NCBI GenBank assembly: GCA_965262745.1
Contig: OZ253558.1
Coordinates: 124,001-188,000 of the forward strand
Direction: 5' to 3'
DNA: 64,000 bases
Source: JAJECS01 sp965262745
Lineage (GTDB): Bacteria; Chloroflexota; UBA11872
The notes under the pieces are model-generated. The model worked only from the letters and a program-made list of their open reading frames with translations. It had not been told where the DNA came from and searched no databases. How positions within the stretch are numbered: the first letter of the stretch is position 1; every line of letters starts with the position of its first letter. This document shows positions 1 through 9,195 of this stretch, piece by piece. A program made the position numbers and the translations under genes.

Positions 1-1
1 T

Positions 2-1402
2 ATAGGTGAAGGCTGGGAAGTCGTTCGCCGTAACAAAAAGTCTATTCGCATTCGGAAGCCGAAGCCTCCAGATCAGAAATTGGAGGATGATGTTTGGCGC
101 CTCCTGGCACGTATGAATTTTCAGTATATGAGTGAAGGTTATAAGTTCAGAATTCCACTAAGCGGAATGAGTCGATGTGTCCCACCTAAACAGATCGACG
201 CATTGGCGGTCGACGAAGACACTGCGCTAGTCGTTGAATGCAAGACATCCAAAACGCTGAGATCTCGATCGTTGCAGAAGGATTTGAACGAGACGCGAGC
301 TCTTCAAGAGCCTATCAGGCGCACAATTCACGGCTGGTTTCAAGAACGTCCCAGAGTGTGCTTTCTATATGTTACCCAGAATATCCGGTGGAGTAGGCAG
401 GATTTGGAAAGAGCGAGATCGAACCAGATTTCCGTCGTCCAATATGAGGAATTGCAATACTATCAGATGTTAGCTGACATAATAGGTCCGGCTTCAAGGC
501 ATCAGTTTCAGGCGGACCTGTTGGAAGGATCGGCAGTACAGGGGTTGAGAGGTACGGTGCCGGCACTTCGCGGAAGATTTGGCGGGAAAACTTTCTATCA
601 GTTTGTGATTGAGCCAGACCGCCTGCTGAAGCTTGCTTACATTAGTCACCGAGCTCGAATAAATGCCAGTGCGGTGGGGGCATACCAGCGGCTGTTGCGC
701 AAGCGACGCCTGAAAGATATTGCCCAGCATATCGACAATACCGGCGGTATATTTCCTACAAATATTGTCGTTAACTTCAGGCATGCTCGAACGCTTCAGT
801 TTGATATTGCTGGACCGGCTACTGATGATCCGACCGCGCTTGGCACATTGCATCTGCCGAACACTTACAAATGCGCCTGGATCATCGACGGTCAGCATCG
901 GCTCTATGGCTTCTCGCTGAGCGATTGGGCCACCCGTGGGCGAGTGCCGGTTTTAGCGTTTGAGGGGCTTGACCCGGTAGAAGAAGTGAAGATGTTTGTG
1001 GATATCAATAGCAAGCAGGTGAAAGTGCCGAGAAGCTTGCTCGTTGAACTTGAGCCAGAATTGGGTGCAATCGGCGGTGCCGCAGATGCTCTGCTGCGGA
1101 GTTTGCACTCGCAGATTGCAATTGATCTAGCGGAGAGTCAGACATCGCCACTCTGGGATCGAGTTGCGACCGAATGGGATACGGCTAGGAAGAACAGGCC
1201 GTTTACATTGCCACAGATAGTCAACGCGATCAGCAGCAGTCAATTGGTCGGATCAATTCGTGCGGGAGCTCCGTATCATGGACATCTGTATTATCGTGAC
1301 AATGAGAATACGCGTGCGAAGGCGGTTGCGGCGATAGAAGGCTTTCTGTTGTTATTTGCTGAGGGTGCAGAGGAGCATTGGTCTAGAGAGGCAGGTCCAT
1401 GA
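2..1402 (+). pseudogene. DGQHR-domain protein with N-terminal nuclease-like domain, 5' part (partial, ends at in-frame TGA)
   Basis: The frame is open from the first bases of the window, so the true start lies upstream; the TTG at 80 is probably internal. Counting from 80, a PD-(D/E)XK-like core is visible at D40 (KQID) and E53-x-K55 (VVECK), followed at residues 270-274 by the DGQHR motif and then a conserved FVDINSKQ block (about 307-313). DGQHR proteins are related to DndB, a DNA-modification-linked regulator, and many occur in defence loci; that is family knowledge, not a function shown here. The frame stops at TGA 1400-1402, yet the reading frame just after it encodes SNNGV, a block I expect to be continuous with this domain. 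The simplest reading is one gene with a nonsense mutation; a functional truncated product cannot be excluded. Confidence 0.72.
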
Positions 1403-2176
1403 GGCTTTCTGTGCAGCAATAACGGTGTGGCAGCTCTCATGAGATTGTTCAGCGCCGTTTTGCATCACCTGGACACCCAACTGGGTGGTGCTGATTATAC
1501 CAATCGGTCAGCTGACGCGATTGTCGGTTTGACCGTTGAGCTGGTTGAACCGGCAATTGATTGGTTCAGGCAAGCGTCGGATGTTGATATGTACAAATTT
1601 AGAGGGCACTATGGTAGTGGTGCGATTCCGGCGTACGCTTTCGCGTTGATGGAGATTGTCCACAAGTCGTTTTCGAGCTTTTGTCCTCCCGGTCTGCAAG
1701 ACTATATGGAGTCGCACAATATTGGGGCCGTGCGACAGGCCCGCGAATTCATTGCGGAGATCGAAGACGGCATACGGGAGGTCACGTTTGAGATTTTGAG
1801 GAGAAACTTTGGACAAGAACATGATTCTTGGTGGCGTACCGGCGTTCCTCAGGTAGTGCGAGCAAAGGCGGCACAGAAAGCAGAAACAAGTGAGGAGGTC
1901 GGAGCACCACATCAATTCTTGGATTTGATAGACTATAAAAAGATCGCTGAGCAATCGAGCAATTGGTCCCATTTCAACGATTCATGGTCTGTTGATCCGA
2001 CTGCGCGATCGAAGGATGAGAAACTATCTTGGATGAATCGAGTGAATGCTATTCGAAATCGGGTGTTTCATTCGGGTAGGCGACGAGTCACAACAGACGA
2101 AGTGACGTTTCTTGAGGAGATCTGGATTCACGTTGAGGCTGAGCGAGATAGGTTTGGGGGTGAAGAAACTGTTTAG
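1403..2176 (+). pseudogene. DGQHR-domain protein, 3' part downstream of the in-frame TGA
   Basis: Same reading frame as the preceding segment, directly continuing it: the codons after the stop read GFLCSNNGVAALMRL, which looks like the continuation of the DGQHR domain rather than a protein start. If translated separately it could begin at GTG 1427 (249 residues), but no good ribosome-binding site is visible there. The rest is a helical region ending in NRVFHSGRRRVTTDEV, which resembles C-terminal segments of nucleotide-binding/HEPN-like accessory domains but is not diagnostic. Together the two parts span about 725 codons within the window. GC content is clearly lower than in the downstream metabolic genes, consistent with an acquired defence-type gene. 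Confidence 0.65.
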
Positions 2177-2341
2177 CTGCGCAGCTCAGGTGTGAGCTTG
2201 AAGTCGTGCGGTTAAGTGGGCTTTCGAGGGCGTCGGCGTAGACGGGAGTGTTGTGAGGGCGCATTTGGAAATTAGGTTCCTGTTGGTGCATTTTAGGCCT
2301 GCGCCGATCCGTCAAGGGTATCGTCCCTGGGACATTCTAGA

Positions 2342-3412
2342 GTGAAGCGGATGCGACGTTCATCAGTCCGCAGCAGCCCCCACGGCGACGTGCGGCTTGG
2401 CTCGTTTCGGGAAGTGCTCTCGATTCCGGGTCGCTATCTCAACGACCACTGCCTGATCCTTCACGAGGGCCTGTGGCACTTCTTCAGCATCATTGGTGAT
2501 GTGCGCGGCTCCCCAGGCGGCATGCACGGCGTCGAGAATTCACTTGCGCACGCCACGTCCGCGGACCTCATGCGCTGGACGGTGCACCCGTATGCGCTGA
2601 CTGCCACGGGGATCTGGCCGGAAGAGGTGACCTGCTTCGCGCCCTACGTCATCGCCCACGACGGCCGCTTCTACATGCTGTATTGCGTGAGTGACGCGCA
2701 GCGCACGCAACGCATCTGCCTCGCCACGTCCACCGACCTCTTCTCCTGGGAGCGCTTCCCGGGGAATCCCGTGATCGTGCCGTCCGTTTCCTGGGCCAAG
2801 TGGCCGGGATTCGGTCTCCCACGGCCCGACGAAGTGGACCGCATGCACCGCGACGCGGCCGGCGATGTTCTCTCCGTCGCCCGCCGCCTCGGCGGCACCT
2901 ACGGCGGCTGCCGCGACCCGCACGTCATCCAACTGGACGACGGGACGTTCGTGGCCTACTGGGTGGCGCGGGTGCAGGAGAAGTTTGGACACAACCTGGT
3001 GTGCGTGGCTGCGTCGATGTCGCACGACCTGCTGCACTGGCAGGAGATCGGGCCGGTGTTCACCATGAAGGCTTGGCCGTTCGACGAGGAGCCGACGCTT
3101 GAGATCGAGTCTCCCTGCGTCGTGCCCAAGGACGGCAAGTTCTGGCTCTTCTTCAAGCATGGCTGGTGGACCCACGTGGTGGCGTCCGACTCGCCCTATG
3201 ACTTCCACGGCTATGAGCCGCAGCGGCTGGGCTTCTGCCACGCCTCCGAGGTCTTCCACTGGGAGGGCCAGTGGTGGATCACCCACTGCTCGGCCGATCC
3301 CGAGGACTTCCGCTACCGCGAGTCCAACCGCACCCGTGGCCTGTTCATGGGGCATCTCGACTGGCCGGACGGCGCCCAGCCGCGTCTGATCGCGCCCGAC
3401 GAGGCCCTATGA
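2342..3412 (+). CDS. Five-bladed beta-propeller glycoside hydrolase-like protein (GH43/GH32 superfamily)
   Basis: 356 residues, no signal peptide seen, so probably cytoplasmic. The three acidic positions typical of the GH43/GH32/GH68/GH117 fold are present: D35 (YLNDHC), D192 in an RDP motif (GGCRDPHV) and E246 in IESP. Aromatic strands such as FYMLYCVSD and FWLFFKHGWW fit repeated propeller blades. The substrate cannot be inferred; family members cut arabinans, xylans, fructans or agar-derived disaccharides. GTG 2342 is used here, but ATG 2351 is an equally good start. The stop overlaps the start of the next gene (ATGA at 3409-3412), so the two are translationally coupled and probably act on the same glycan. 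Confidence 0.75.
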   Translation: MKRMRRSSVRSSPHGDVRLGSFREVLSIPGRYLNDHCLILHEGLWHFFSIIGDVRGSPGGMHGVENSLAHATSADLMRWTVHPYALTATGIWPEEVTCFAPYVIAHDGRFYMLYCVSDAQRTQRICLATSTDLFSWERFPGNPVIVPSVSWAKWPGFGLPRPDEVDRMHRDAAGDVLSVARRLGGTYGGCRDPHVIQLDDGTFVAYWVARVQEKFGHNLVCVAASMSHDLLHWQEIGPVFTMKAWPFDEEPTLEIESPCVVPKDGKFWLFFKHGWWTHVVASDSPYDFHGYEPQRLGFCHASEVFHWEGQWWITHCSADPEDFRYRESNRTRGLFMGHLDWPDGAQPRLIAPDEAL

Positions 3413-4641
3413 AGCTCGCCGCGCCCGCCGATACGGGCAACCTCGGCGGCGCGCCTTGGCCCGCGCCGGACGACCTGTCCGAGATGCAAGCGTCCGACTA
3501 CGTGCTGCACGCCAGCGCCGGCCGTATGCACCGCGTTCCGGTGGTCAAGTCGACCCTGCCGCACGATCCCCTGGGTCACCCGCAGATGATCCACGCCGCG
3601 CGGGCGGCGGACGGCGCGATCTACGTGAACCAAGGCTCGCTGATGTGCCGCACGGAGGACGAGGGCCGCACCTGGACCGCCTATCCCCGTGGCGACGCGG
3701 CGGGACGGCGACCGTCCCCAATCCTGGGCGCCGACATGTATCCGTACAACGGGCCGTTCGCGATTCTCGACGACGGAACCTTCGTGCTCGTCGGCTCGAA
3801 CGACGGCATCCGCACCGATCCCATCGAGATCATGGGCTCGGCCGACCAGGGCCGCACCTGGAGCGTGCACTCCCAGCTGACACTGCCGCCGCGCTACGAC
3901 GAGCGCTACTTCCACTCGCTGCAGCTCATCGGCGGTCGCACGTTGCTGTTGCTCTATTGCTGCCGTGACCGTCTAATCTGGGAACCGCCCGCCAGCGGCG
4001 TCATGCACCTGCTGGCTTTCAGATCGGGCGACGGCGGCCACACCTGGTCGGAACCGTTCCTCGTGTGCGACTGGGGCACTGAGGGGGCGGTCGCGGAGTT
4101 GGGCGGCGACCGGCTCCTGGCGGTCGTGCGCTACCAGCGCCCGCGCACGCCCGACGACCGCGCCGAGGACCTGGAGCCTCAGGGCGCGCGCGGCGATCTG
4201 GCCTGGAAGCACGTCTTCCTGGCCGATTCGCCCGACGGCGGACGCACCTGGGGCAATCTGCGGCAGCTCACCACCATATTCGGCCAGTGCTTCGGCACGC
4301 CCGCGGTGGCGGGCGACGGCACCATCGCCGTAATCCACGACACCCGCTACGGTCCCGGCCCGCCAAGCGGCCGGGTGATGCTCAGCCGAGACGGCGGCGA
4401 GACCTGGGCCGACGAGGCGGTCTACCTCTACTACGGATCAGCCGTCAGCGGCTTCAGCGCCAGCGTCACCCTGGATGACGGCGACGTGCTCTCGATTGTC
4501 GGCACCTGCGACCACGAGCCTGCCCGCACGGTGTGGGACGCCGCCATCGGACAAACCCAGGTCACGGCGATCAGGTGGAACCCTGGGAAACTGCCGTCAC
4601 ATCCGGTCGAGTACCCACTGGAAGAAGTCGAGCGGGAATAG
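3409..4641 (+). CDS. Sialidase-fold (Asp-box/BNR repeat) protein
   Basis: 410 residues starting at the ATG of the ATGA overlap with the upstream propeller gene. Asp-box repeats of the form S-x-D-x-G-x-T-W are visible at about residues 144-151, 206-213, 264-271 and 326-333, with a further variant near 81-89, which identifies a six-bladed sialidase-type propeller. No signal peptide and no clear FRIP motif were seen, so calling it a true sialidase would be too strong; it may be another exo-glycosidase or lyase using this fold. It is one of four Asp-box proteins in this window. Its 3' end overlaps the convergent acetyltransferase gene by 45 bp. Confidence 0.78.
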   Translation: MKLAAPADTGNLGGAPWPAPDDLSEMQASDYVLHASAGRMHRVPVVKSTLPHDPLGHPQMIHAARAADGAIYVNQGSLMCRTEDEGRTWTAYPRGDAAGRRPSPILGADMYPYNGPFAILDDGTFVLVGSNDGIRTDPIEIMGSADQGRTWSVHSQLTLPPRYDERYFHSLQLIGGRTLLLLYCCRDRLIWEPPASGVMHLLAFRSGDGGHTWSEPFLVCDWGTEGAVAELGGDRLLAVVRYQRPRTPDDRAEDLEPQGARGDLAWKHVFLADSPDGGRTWGNLRQLTTIFGQCFGTPAVAGDGTIAVIHDTRYGPGPPSGRVMLSRDGGETWADEAVYLYYGSAVSGFSASVTLDDGDVLSIVGTCDHEPARTVWDAAIGQTQVTAIRWNPGKLPSHPVEYPLEEVERE

Positions 4642-5745
4642 GTCCGGCGCGAAGTCGGGAAACCGCTCTGGACCGAACAGGAGCTTCACCAGCTCGCGCT
4701 CGCTTACCTGCAACGTGCGCCCGCCGCGTCGTAGCCGCCACCCGTCGCCGGACCGCGCCGCCTCAACCTGATCCAAATCCAGTGCGCGTAGCAACCGCTC
4801 GAAGTTGATGACCCGGATCATGTAGTCATGGGTCTGCGCGAACGGGATGCCCGTCTCGAGCAGCAGCCCGGCCAGGCCGAGGTCGGACTCGGGTACGACC
4901 ACGTCGAGCGTCACAACGTTGTTCTTGCGGGGCGCTCGGTCGGTGGTACTGGCGGCTGGATCGTCAATGTCGCGCAGCGCGCGCCGCAGCAGCCCCACCG
5001 TCGCCGCCACGTCGCCGCCGTGCTCGACGACTGCCCCCTCGCGTACGGCAACGTACGCCGCCGGCGTGCCGCCGTGCAGTGCGACGAGCAGGCGGTCGGC
5101 CCGCGACTGAGCCACCAGCGTGAAGAGCTCCTCGTCGCGGTCGGCGCGCACCGGTTCGCGGGCGTGCATGGCCATGAGCGCCGCCACGTGCGGTCGCCAG
5201 GATTCGGTGACCTCCACGTCGGGATTTGGCGGCAGCAGTTTGATATTCGCGCGATCCAGCGTGTGGCTGCGTTGCGGCATCGCCAGCTCCCAGCCGAAGC
5301 GCCGGTAGTAGTTCGGGATGCGTGTGCCCAGCATGCCGATGTGATGGCCGCTGGCCCGCATGACCCTGTGTGCGTCGTGCAGCACGGCCACTCCTAGCCC
5401 GCGCCTGCGGTGCGCCGGATGCGTGACGAAGCCGTTGATGCCCCCAACCTCAATCCGGCCGCGCCGCGTACGCACCGTCGATGGGGCAACGGCAACCGCG
5501 CTCACGACCAGGCCGTCATGCGTGATGACGCGGATGTTGTCGAGGTTTCCGGGGTGGTAGACGTGCGGCCAGTCGGCGCCCATGGTCGGCCAGCGTGGTG
5601 GCTCGGGCGCGTTCAGCGTCCGCAGCGCCAGGTTCTGCAGGTCGAGCATGGCCCCGAACTCATGCGGACGGCACGCCCGTGGCCCGTCATAGCCCGCAGG
5701 CACCGAGGGCGCGTCCGAGGCTGGGTTGGTGGAGCTGGACATCAT
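4597..5745 (-). CDS. GNAT-family N-acetyltransferase, Eis-like
   Basis: About 382 residues. The acetyl-CoA-binding motif A is the segment FVTHPAHRRRGLG (R-x-x-G-x-G type), followed by GTRIPNYYRRFGWE, typical of GNAT enzymes. A second, degenerate GNAT-like half and a C-terminal segment ending LDFFQWVLDRM resemble the three-domain Eis arrangement (two GNAT folds plus a sterol-carrier-like domain). The acceptor substrate is unknown; Eis relatives acetylate amines, including aminoglycosides. The start is uncertain: adjacent ATGs at 5745 and 5742 lie clear of the upstream repeats, ATG 5760 is possible, and the longer open frame to 5829 runs into interspersed repeat sequence and is unlikely to be coding. 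Confidence 0.75.
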   Translation of the reverse strand: MMSSSTNPASDAPSVPAGYDGPRACRPHEFGAMLDLQNLALRTLNAPEPPRWPTMGADWPHVYHPGNLDNIRVITHDGLVVSAVAVAPSTVRTRRGRIEVGGINGFVTHPAHRRRGLGVAVLHDAHRVMRASGHHIGMLGTRIPNYYRRFGWELAMPQRSHTLDRANIKLLPPNPDVEVTESWRPHVAALMAMHAREPVRADRDEELFTLVAQSRADRLLVALHGGTPAAYVAVREGAVVEHGGDVAATVGLLRRALRDIDDPAASTTDRAPRKNNVVTLDVVVPESDLGLAGLLLETGIPFAQTHDYMIRVINFERLLRALDLDQVEAARSGDGWRLRRGGRTLQVSERELVKLLFGPERFPDFAPDLFPLDFFQWVLDRM

Positions 5746-6087
5746 GCGTTCCCGTTCCATGAGACCTTGGCGGAACCCCGCGTCATTCCTGTGAAAGGAG
5801 ACCTTTGCATAATCGTCATTCCCGCGCATGGAGATCTTGGCGTAACCCCTCCGTCATTCCCGCGCACGCGGGAATCCAGATTCCGTGCGACACCTTGGCG
5901 GACGTTGCTTCATCGACACAGAATCCTCCGACTGGGAGTTACGCGAAGGTCTCCGCAAGCGGGAATCCAGGCCCCGCCCAGCCTGGAACCGCGCAGGGTT
6001 CTGCCCGACATCCTGAGCCTGACCGGGTGATGCAAATGTCTCTTCCAACGGGATTCCAGAGTCAACGTTCTACCAAGGCCGCCATGC
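5746..6087. repeat. Intergenic region packed with interspersed palindromic repeats
   Basis: This gene-free stretch holds at least three copies of an element beginning CGTCATTCC (about 5782, 5815 and 5850); the last contains an inverted pair CCCGCG/CGCGGG followed by AATCCAG. Some copies are preceded by TTTGCATAA or GGCGTAA. The same sequence family recurs at 8170-8222. From about 5950 onward it forms the left arm of the inverted repeat described separately. No gene is supported here. Confidence 0.7.
5982..6042. repeat. Left arm of imperfect inverted repeat bracketing the nuclease cassette
   Basis: This segment reads CCTGGAACC at its outer end and TGCAAATGTCTC at its inner end. It matches the reverse complement of 8106-8167 at about 51 of 62 positions by hand alignment with one gap, and weaker similarity continues outward (5950-5981 against 8168-8200). 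It lies about 45 bp beyond the stop codon of the second nuclease gene. Confidence 0.75.
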
Positions 6088-7002
6088 TCACGCCACCTGG
6101 CGAGGGCCGGTATCCGCATACTCCCACGTCTCAATTGGGCCGATATCGGGGGGCAAATGCTCGTTGACGATGTCCAGCACCATGCCATAGCGGCCCGCTT
6201 GAGTATTCGGTGCTTCCGATCCAAAGCCGACAGCGGCCCGAATGCTGCCGGTCAGTTGGGGAACGTCGGGCGGCGTGAGCCCAACTGCCACGCGAGCGTT
6301 GATCAGAGCCTGCACACTGCCCCGCACCGCGTCCAGCGCGTGGTGCCATGACCAGACGTAGTGCAAGAGTTGAAACGTCGCGTAGTCCGGGTTGGCAGAC
6401 TGCTTGGCGGCGTCTTTGAGTTCGATAAGGACTAAATCCCCGCATGAGTCGACCGCGAGTTGATCGAGCTTCCTAGGCACTCCGCTTTTCTGCGCTGCCC
6501 CCAAGTGCTTTGTCAGCTCTGTTCGTGCCGCCTCGACCTGCGAAAACCCCGTGGACGCATAGCCCAGTTGCACCTCGCGGTCGAACGGGATCCAGGGTTC
6601 TGTCACCTTCGACCACTGCGATTGTATGGCTCCCTCCCCCATGGTGAAGGTTGGGTTGACCTTCACATCGCACAGATAGTCTTTGAGCGCTTTGCTGAAT
6701 CTCAACTCACCGATATTCCACGGTCTGAAGTGCGGCTTTGCGCATGCCTGCCGCTTGTACTTGTGGTCCTCTGCTGTAACTTCGACACTCCAATAATCTG
6801 CTATTGCAATCTTGAGCAAACTTGTCCGACCTCGATAGACATGGATCTCGTCATTGCGGCGAAAGTGCACGTCGTGCTCGTAGTCGCCGACTTTCTGCCG
6901 GTTGAGTTCGACCAACGGCGCGAGGAACCTACCTGGCATCAGGAGCTGCCGTAGCTCTTCCGAAGGCGCACGGTCGTAGCTGGGTACTGGCATCGTTCTC
7001 AT
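6088..7002 (-). CDS. Putative PD-(D/E)XK nuclease-like protein, second gene of a two-gene cassette
   Basis: 304 residues; I do not recognise a named family. A nuclease-type core is visible in the C-terminal half: D in KLDQLAVD, then LVLIELKDA (E-x-K) after a hydrophobic strand, followed by a glutamine-containing helix (FQLLHYVWSWHH), an arrangement common in restriction-endonuclease folds. The N-terminal half (about 1-140) has no recognisable motif and could bind DNA or a partner. The ATG at 7002 follows a weak AGG and lies 7 bp after the upstream gene's stop, so the two are almost certainly co-transcribed. A defensive role is inferred from the fold and the pairing, not shown. Confidence 0.6.
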   Translation of the reverse strand: MRTMPVPSYDRAPSEELRQLLMPGRFLAPLVELNRQKVGDYEHDVHFRRNDEIHVYRGRTSLLKIAIADYWSVEVTAEDHKYKRQACAKPHFRPWNIGELRFSKALKDYLCDVKVNPTFTMGEGAIQSQWSKVTEPWIPFDREVQLGYASTGFSQVEAARTELTKHLGAAQKSGVPRKLDQLAVDSCGDLVLIELKDAAKQSANPDYATFQLLHYVWSWHHALDAVRGSVQALINARVAVGLTPPDVPQLTGSIRAAVGFGSEAPNTQAGRYGMVLDIVNEHLPPDIGPIETWEYADTGPRQVA

Positions 7003-7009
7003 GAACCTA

Positions 7010-7990
7010 CTAAAGCCTGTAGCGGCCGCGCATGTAGGCCGCCCAGTCTGTCAATCCCTCGGCTTCGCCGGTGCTGACGATCTCGGACGCCGGGAGAGAC
7101 GGGGCCATGGACGAATCTGGCAAGAGACGCTGCCAGGCGGCCCAGTGGGCGGCAATGTCAGGATTGGCGTCGTGCGCGCAGAGCACGAACCATGCCTTCT
7201 CGACCATGCGTTCCTGCTCGAGTCCCCGAGCGATGGCGATATTCCGCATGGGCTGCTGCATGTCGTAGGCGAAGGGGCACGGGCCATCGGGGTCGGTGTG
7301 CGGGAAGGCTGCCTGAACGCTGCCGTGGCTCCTGGCGAATATCTCCCAATAGCGCCGATCCTGCTTCGCATGCTTCGTTCTTCGGAGGTAGCAAGCGCTC
7401 GGGTCGTCCAGGAAGAGGCGCGCGGAGTCGCAGACATCTTTGCGCTGGTTTCCCGCGCTGGTGCGCCCATTGCAATGTGAGAATTCGCCTTCGCTCAGCT
7501 TGACTTCGACCAGAACCGCGGCGCGCTGGCGATTCTTCAGCCGGCCCCACAGCGCCACGTCGACCGCCGTCGCGGGATCGCCAGAGGCGGGTCGCTCGCC
7601 AGCAATCTCGCCGAGCAATCCGCCGGGTGGAACCCACTCGAATCGCACTTCGTCGATGGTCAGCCGGGCACCGATCATCTTGCTAACTCGCTCGGACAGC
7701 CGCGCTCGGCTTCCCTCCCGAAACGGCAGAAATAAGTTGAACGCGAACGCCTGCGAGCTGCGCAGGTGGGCGACGTATTTGTGCGGCTTCACCGAGTCGG
7801 CTCGCATCACTGCTTTCGCAAGACTGCGGTACGCCGGGTATATCCCATCCGTCCAGTGGCACCACATCCAATCTCGTGAGCCATCCACGCCAACTCGCCA
7901 CCGCTTCATATGCGCTTGAAGCCGTCTTTCGAAAATGGTTGGCCGGTAAGCCGGACTGTCGCTAGTCACAACGCTCCCTATATCTGTCAA
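7010..7990 (-). CDS. PD-(D/E)XK nuclease-like protein (PGN_0703-type), first gene of the cassette
   Basis: 326 residues from a TTG start; GTG at 7969, which has AGGGAG just upstream, is a plausible alternative. The segment HLRSSQAFAFNLFLPF resembles the SSQA-NLF signature of the PGN_0703 family of putative restriction endonucleases, as far as I recall it. The catalytic core is D in AVDVALWG followed by AVLVEVKLSEGEF (E-x-K). C, H and W residues are scattered through the middle (about 190-230). No methyltransferase, helicase or specificity subunit adjoins it. With the next gene it forms a cassette set between inverted repeats, so a transferable nuclease pair is the likeliest reading. Confidence 0.65.
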   Translation of the reverse strand: MTDIGSVVTSDSPAYRPTIFERRLQAHMKRWRVGVDGSRDWMWCHWTDGIYPAYRSLAKAVMRADSVKPHKYVAHLRSSQAFAFNLFLPFREGSRARLSERVSKMIGARLTIDEVRFEWVPPGGLLGEIAGERPASGDPATAVDVALWGRLKNRQRAAVLVEVKLSEGEFSHCNGRTSAGNQRKDVCDSARLFLDDPSACYLRRTKHAKQDRRYWEIFARSHGSVQAAFPHTDPDGPCPFAYDMQQPMRNIAIARGLEQERMVEKAWFVLCAHDANPDIAAHWAAWQRLLPDSSMAPSLPASEIVSTGEAEGLTDWAAYMRGRYRL

Positions 7991-8337
7991 TTGGTCATGT
8001 CTCGCGTATATTCTACTACAAGCAGGACTATGAATGCCGGCCGTGGGTCATTTCGTTCCATACGGCGTTCGGCTGCTGGAGGAAATCCTCACTTTCTCCC
8101 AGGACGAGATATTTGCATAACCTGGTCAGGCTAAGGATGTCCAAGAAGATCCCTGCTTGGTTCCAGGTTGAATGAGGACTAGATTCCCGCTTTCGCGGGA
8201 ATGACGAGGGGTTATGCAAACGTCTTAGGTAGGGAGGGAATCAGACCGAGGCTGCCATTTAGAGTGACAGCGATCGCCGCGATCCGCCGTGGCCTTCGGG
8301 CACCGACGGCTTGCTCGAGGATTGCGGGACGGGACGC
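7991..8337. other. Intergenic region: cassette promoter side plus right-hand repeats
   Basis: From 7991 to about 8105 this is the upstream region of the nuclease pair. From 8106 to about 8222 it is repeat sequence: the right inverted-repeat arm, then an element with inverted pair CCCGC/GCGGG and the sequence GTTATGCAAACGTCT. From 8223 to 8337 I see nothing recognisable. Confidence 0.6.
8106..8167. repeat. Right arm of imperfect inverted repeat bracketing the nuclease cassette
   Basis: Read on the minus strand it begins CCTGGAACC and ends TGCAAATATCTC, pairing with 5982-6042. It stands about 115 bp upstream of the first nuclease gene. The outward sequence (8168-8222) also resembles the repeat unit at about 5837-5879. 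Confidence 0.75.
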
Positions 8338-9195
8338 TCAGCCAACGGCAGCTCCGCGGCGGTTGAGCTCGGCGGTCAGCCGCAGCGCGGCGTCGGCGGT
8401 ATCGATGTCTTTCTTCCCGAAGCACACGACCATGGCTGTGCGGCCGGCCCCGCTGGCTTGCTCGACGATATCCGCGCGGGAGCTGATGTGCTCATCGCTA
8501 AACCGCGCGCGCCCGTCGCCGCTGTCGGGCGCGGTCTTTGGGCCTCGGAATCGGAAGTAAATCACGTCTCCGGAGTCAATCGGCAGCGCTGCGCCATTCG
8601 ACGCTAGCGGGTCGTGGCGTACCTGCGCAATGTTGTGGGTCCGCAGGGCTTTGGAAATCCGTGCGTCAAGCTCGGCACCCGGCACCGAGGGAAGCTCCAC
8701 AGCCAGCGGCAACTCGGCGAAACCCTCGCGCAGCACGGCCAGTGAGCGCTCGATGTCGAGCGCGGCGCTCAGCTTGCCGGGAAACTGGACCAGGTACGCG
8801 GCAAACTTGCCGGCGTCGATCAGCGGCTGCGCCAGCGCCAAGTGCCGCGCGAATCCCGCCGTGTCGGCCTTGTCCGGATTCCGCAGCCATGCGGAAATGA
8901 TCCGGTGCGCCTTGAGGCTCATCGTGAATCCATCTGGCGTCTGCTCGGCCCACCCGGCCACGGTCTCCGGCTGCGGCATGCGAAAGAACGTGGCGTTCAC
9001 CTCAACGCCCGAGAGCCGCGCCGCATAGGCCGCCAGCCTCTCGTTCGCCTTCGTCCCGCGTGGGTAGAAGCCGCGCAGGTCGCTCCAGTTCGCGGTGCCG
9101 ACGACCACTCGGCCCCGGGTGCGCCCGTCTCCGGGCGTGGGCTCAGACGGCCTGCTGGTGGACGCGCGGATCGGTGGGGTCGCCCGGATAGCCAT
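8338..9195 (-). CDS. DUF72 family protein (YecE-like TIM barrel)
   Basis: 285 residues at most. VVVGTANWSDLRGFYPRG matches the DUF72 start (usually GTSGWSYxxWxxxFYP), and later FFRMP, FTMSLKAHR, VQFPGKL, VELPS and VIYFRFRGP are the expected strand and helix blocks of this barrel. The biochemical function of DUF72 is unknown to me. ATG 9195 overlaps the upstream dioxygenase gene by 53 bp and adds about 29 poorly conserved residues; GTG 9108, just before the conserved strand, is a credible alternative start. Confidence 0.82.
   Translation of the reverse strand: MAIRATPPIRASTSRPSEPTPGDGRTRGRVVVGTANWSDLRGFYPRGTKANERLAAYAARLSGVEVNATFFRMPQPETVAGWAEQTPDGFTMSLKAHRIISAWLRNPDKADTAGFARHLALAQPLIDAGKFAAYLVQFPGKLSAALDIERSLAVLREGFAELPLAVELPSVPGAELDARISKALRTHNIAQVRHDPLASNGAALPIDSGDVIYFRFRGPKTAPDSGDGRARFSDEHISSRADIVEQASGAGRTAMVVCFGKKDIDTADAALRLTAELNRRGAAVG

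Noticed and set aside
1400..1402. In-frame TGA as a selenocysteine or tryptophan codon
   Set aside because: No downstream selenocysteine insertion structure was apparent, and TGA is an ordinary stop in many intact genes in this window.
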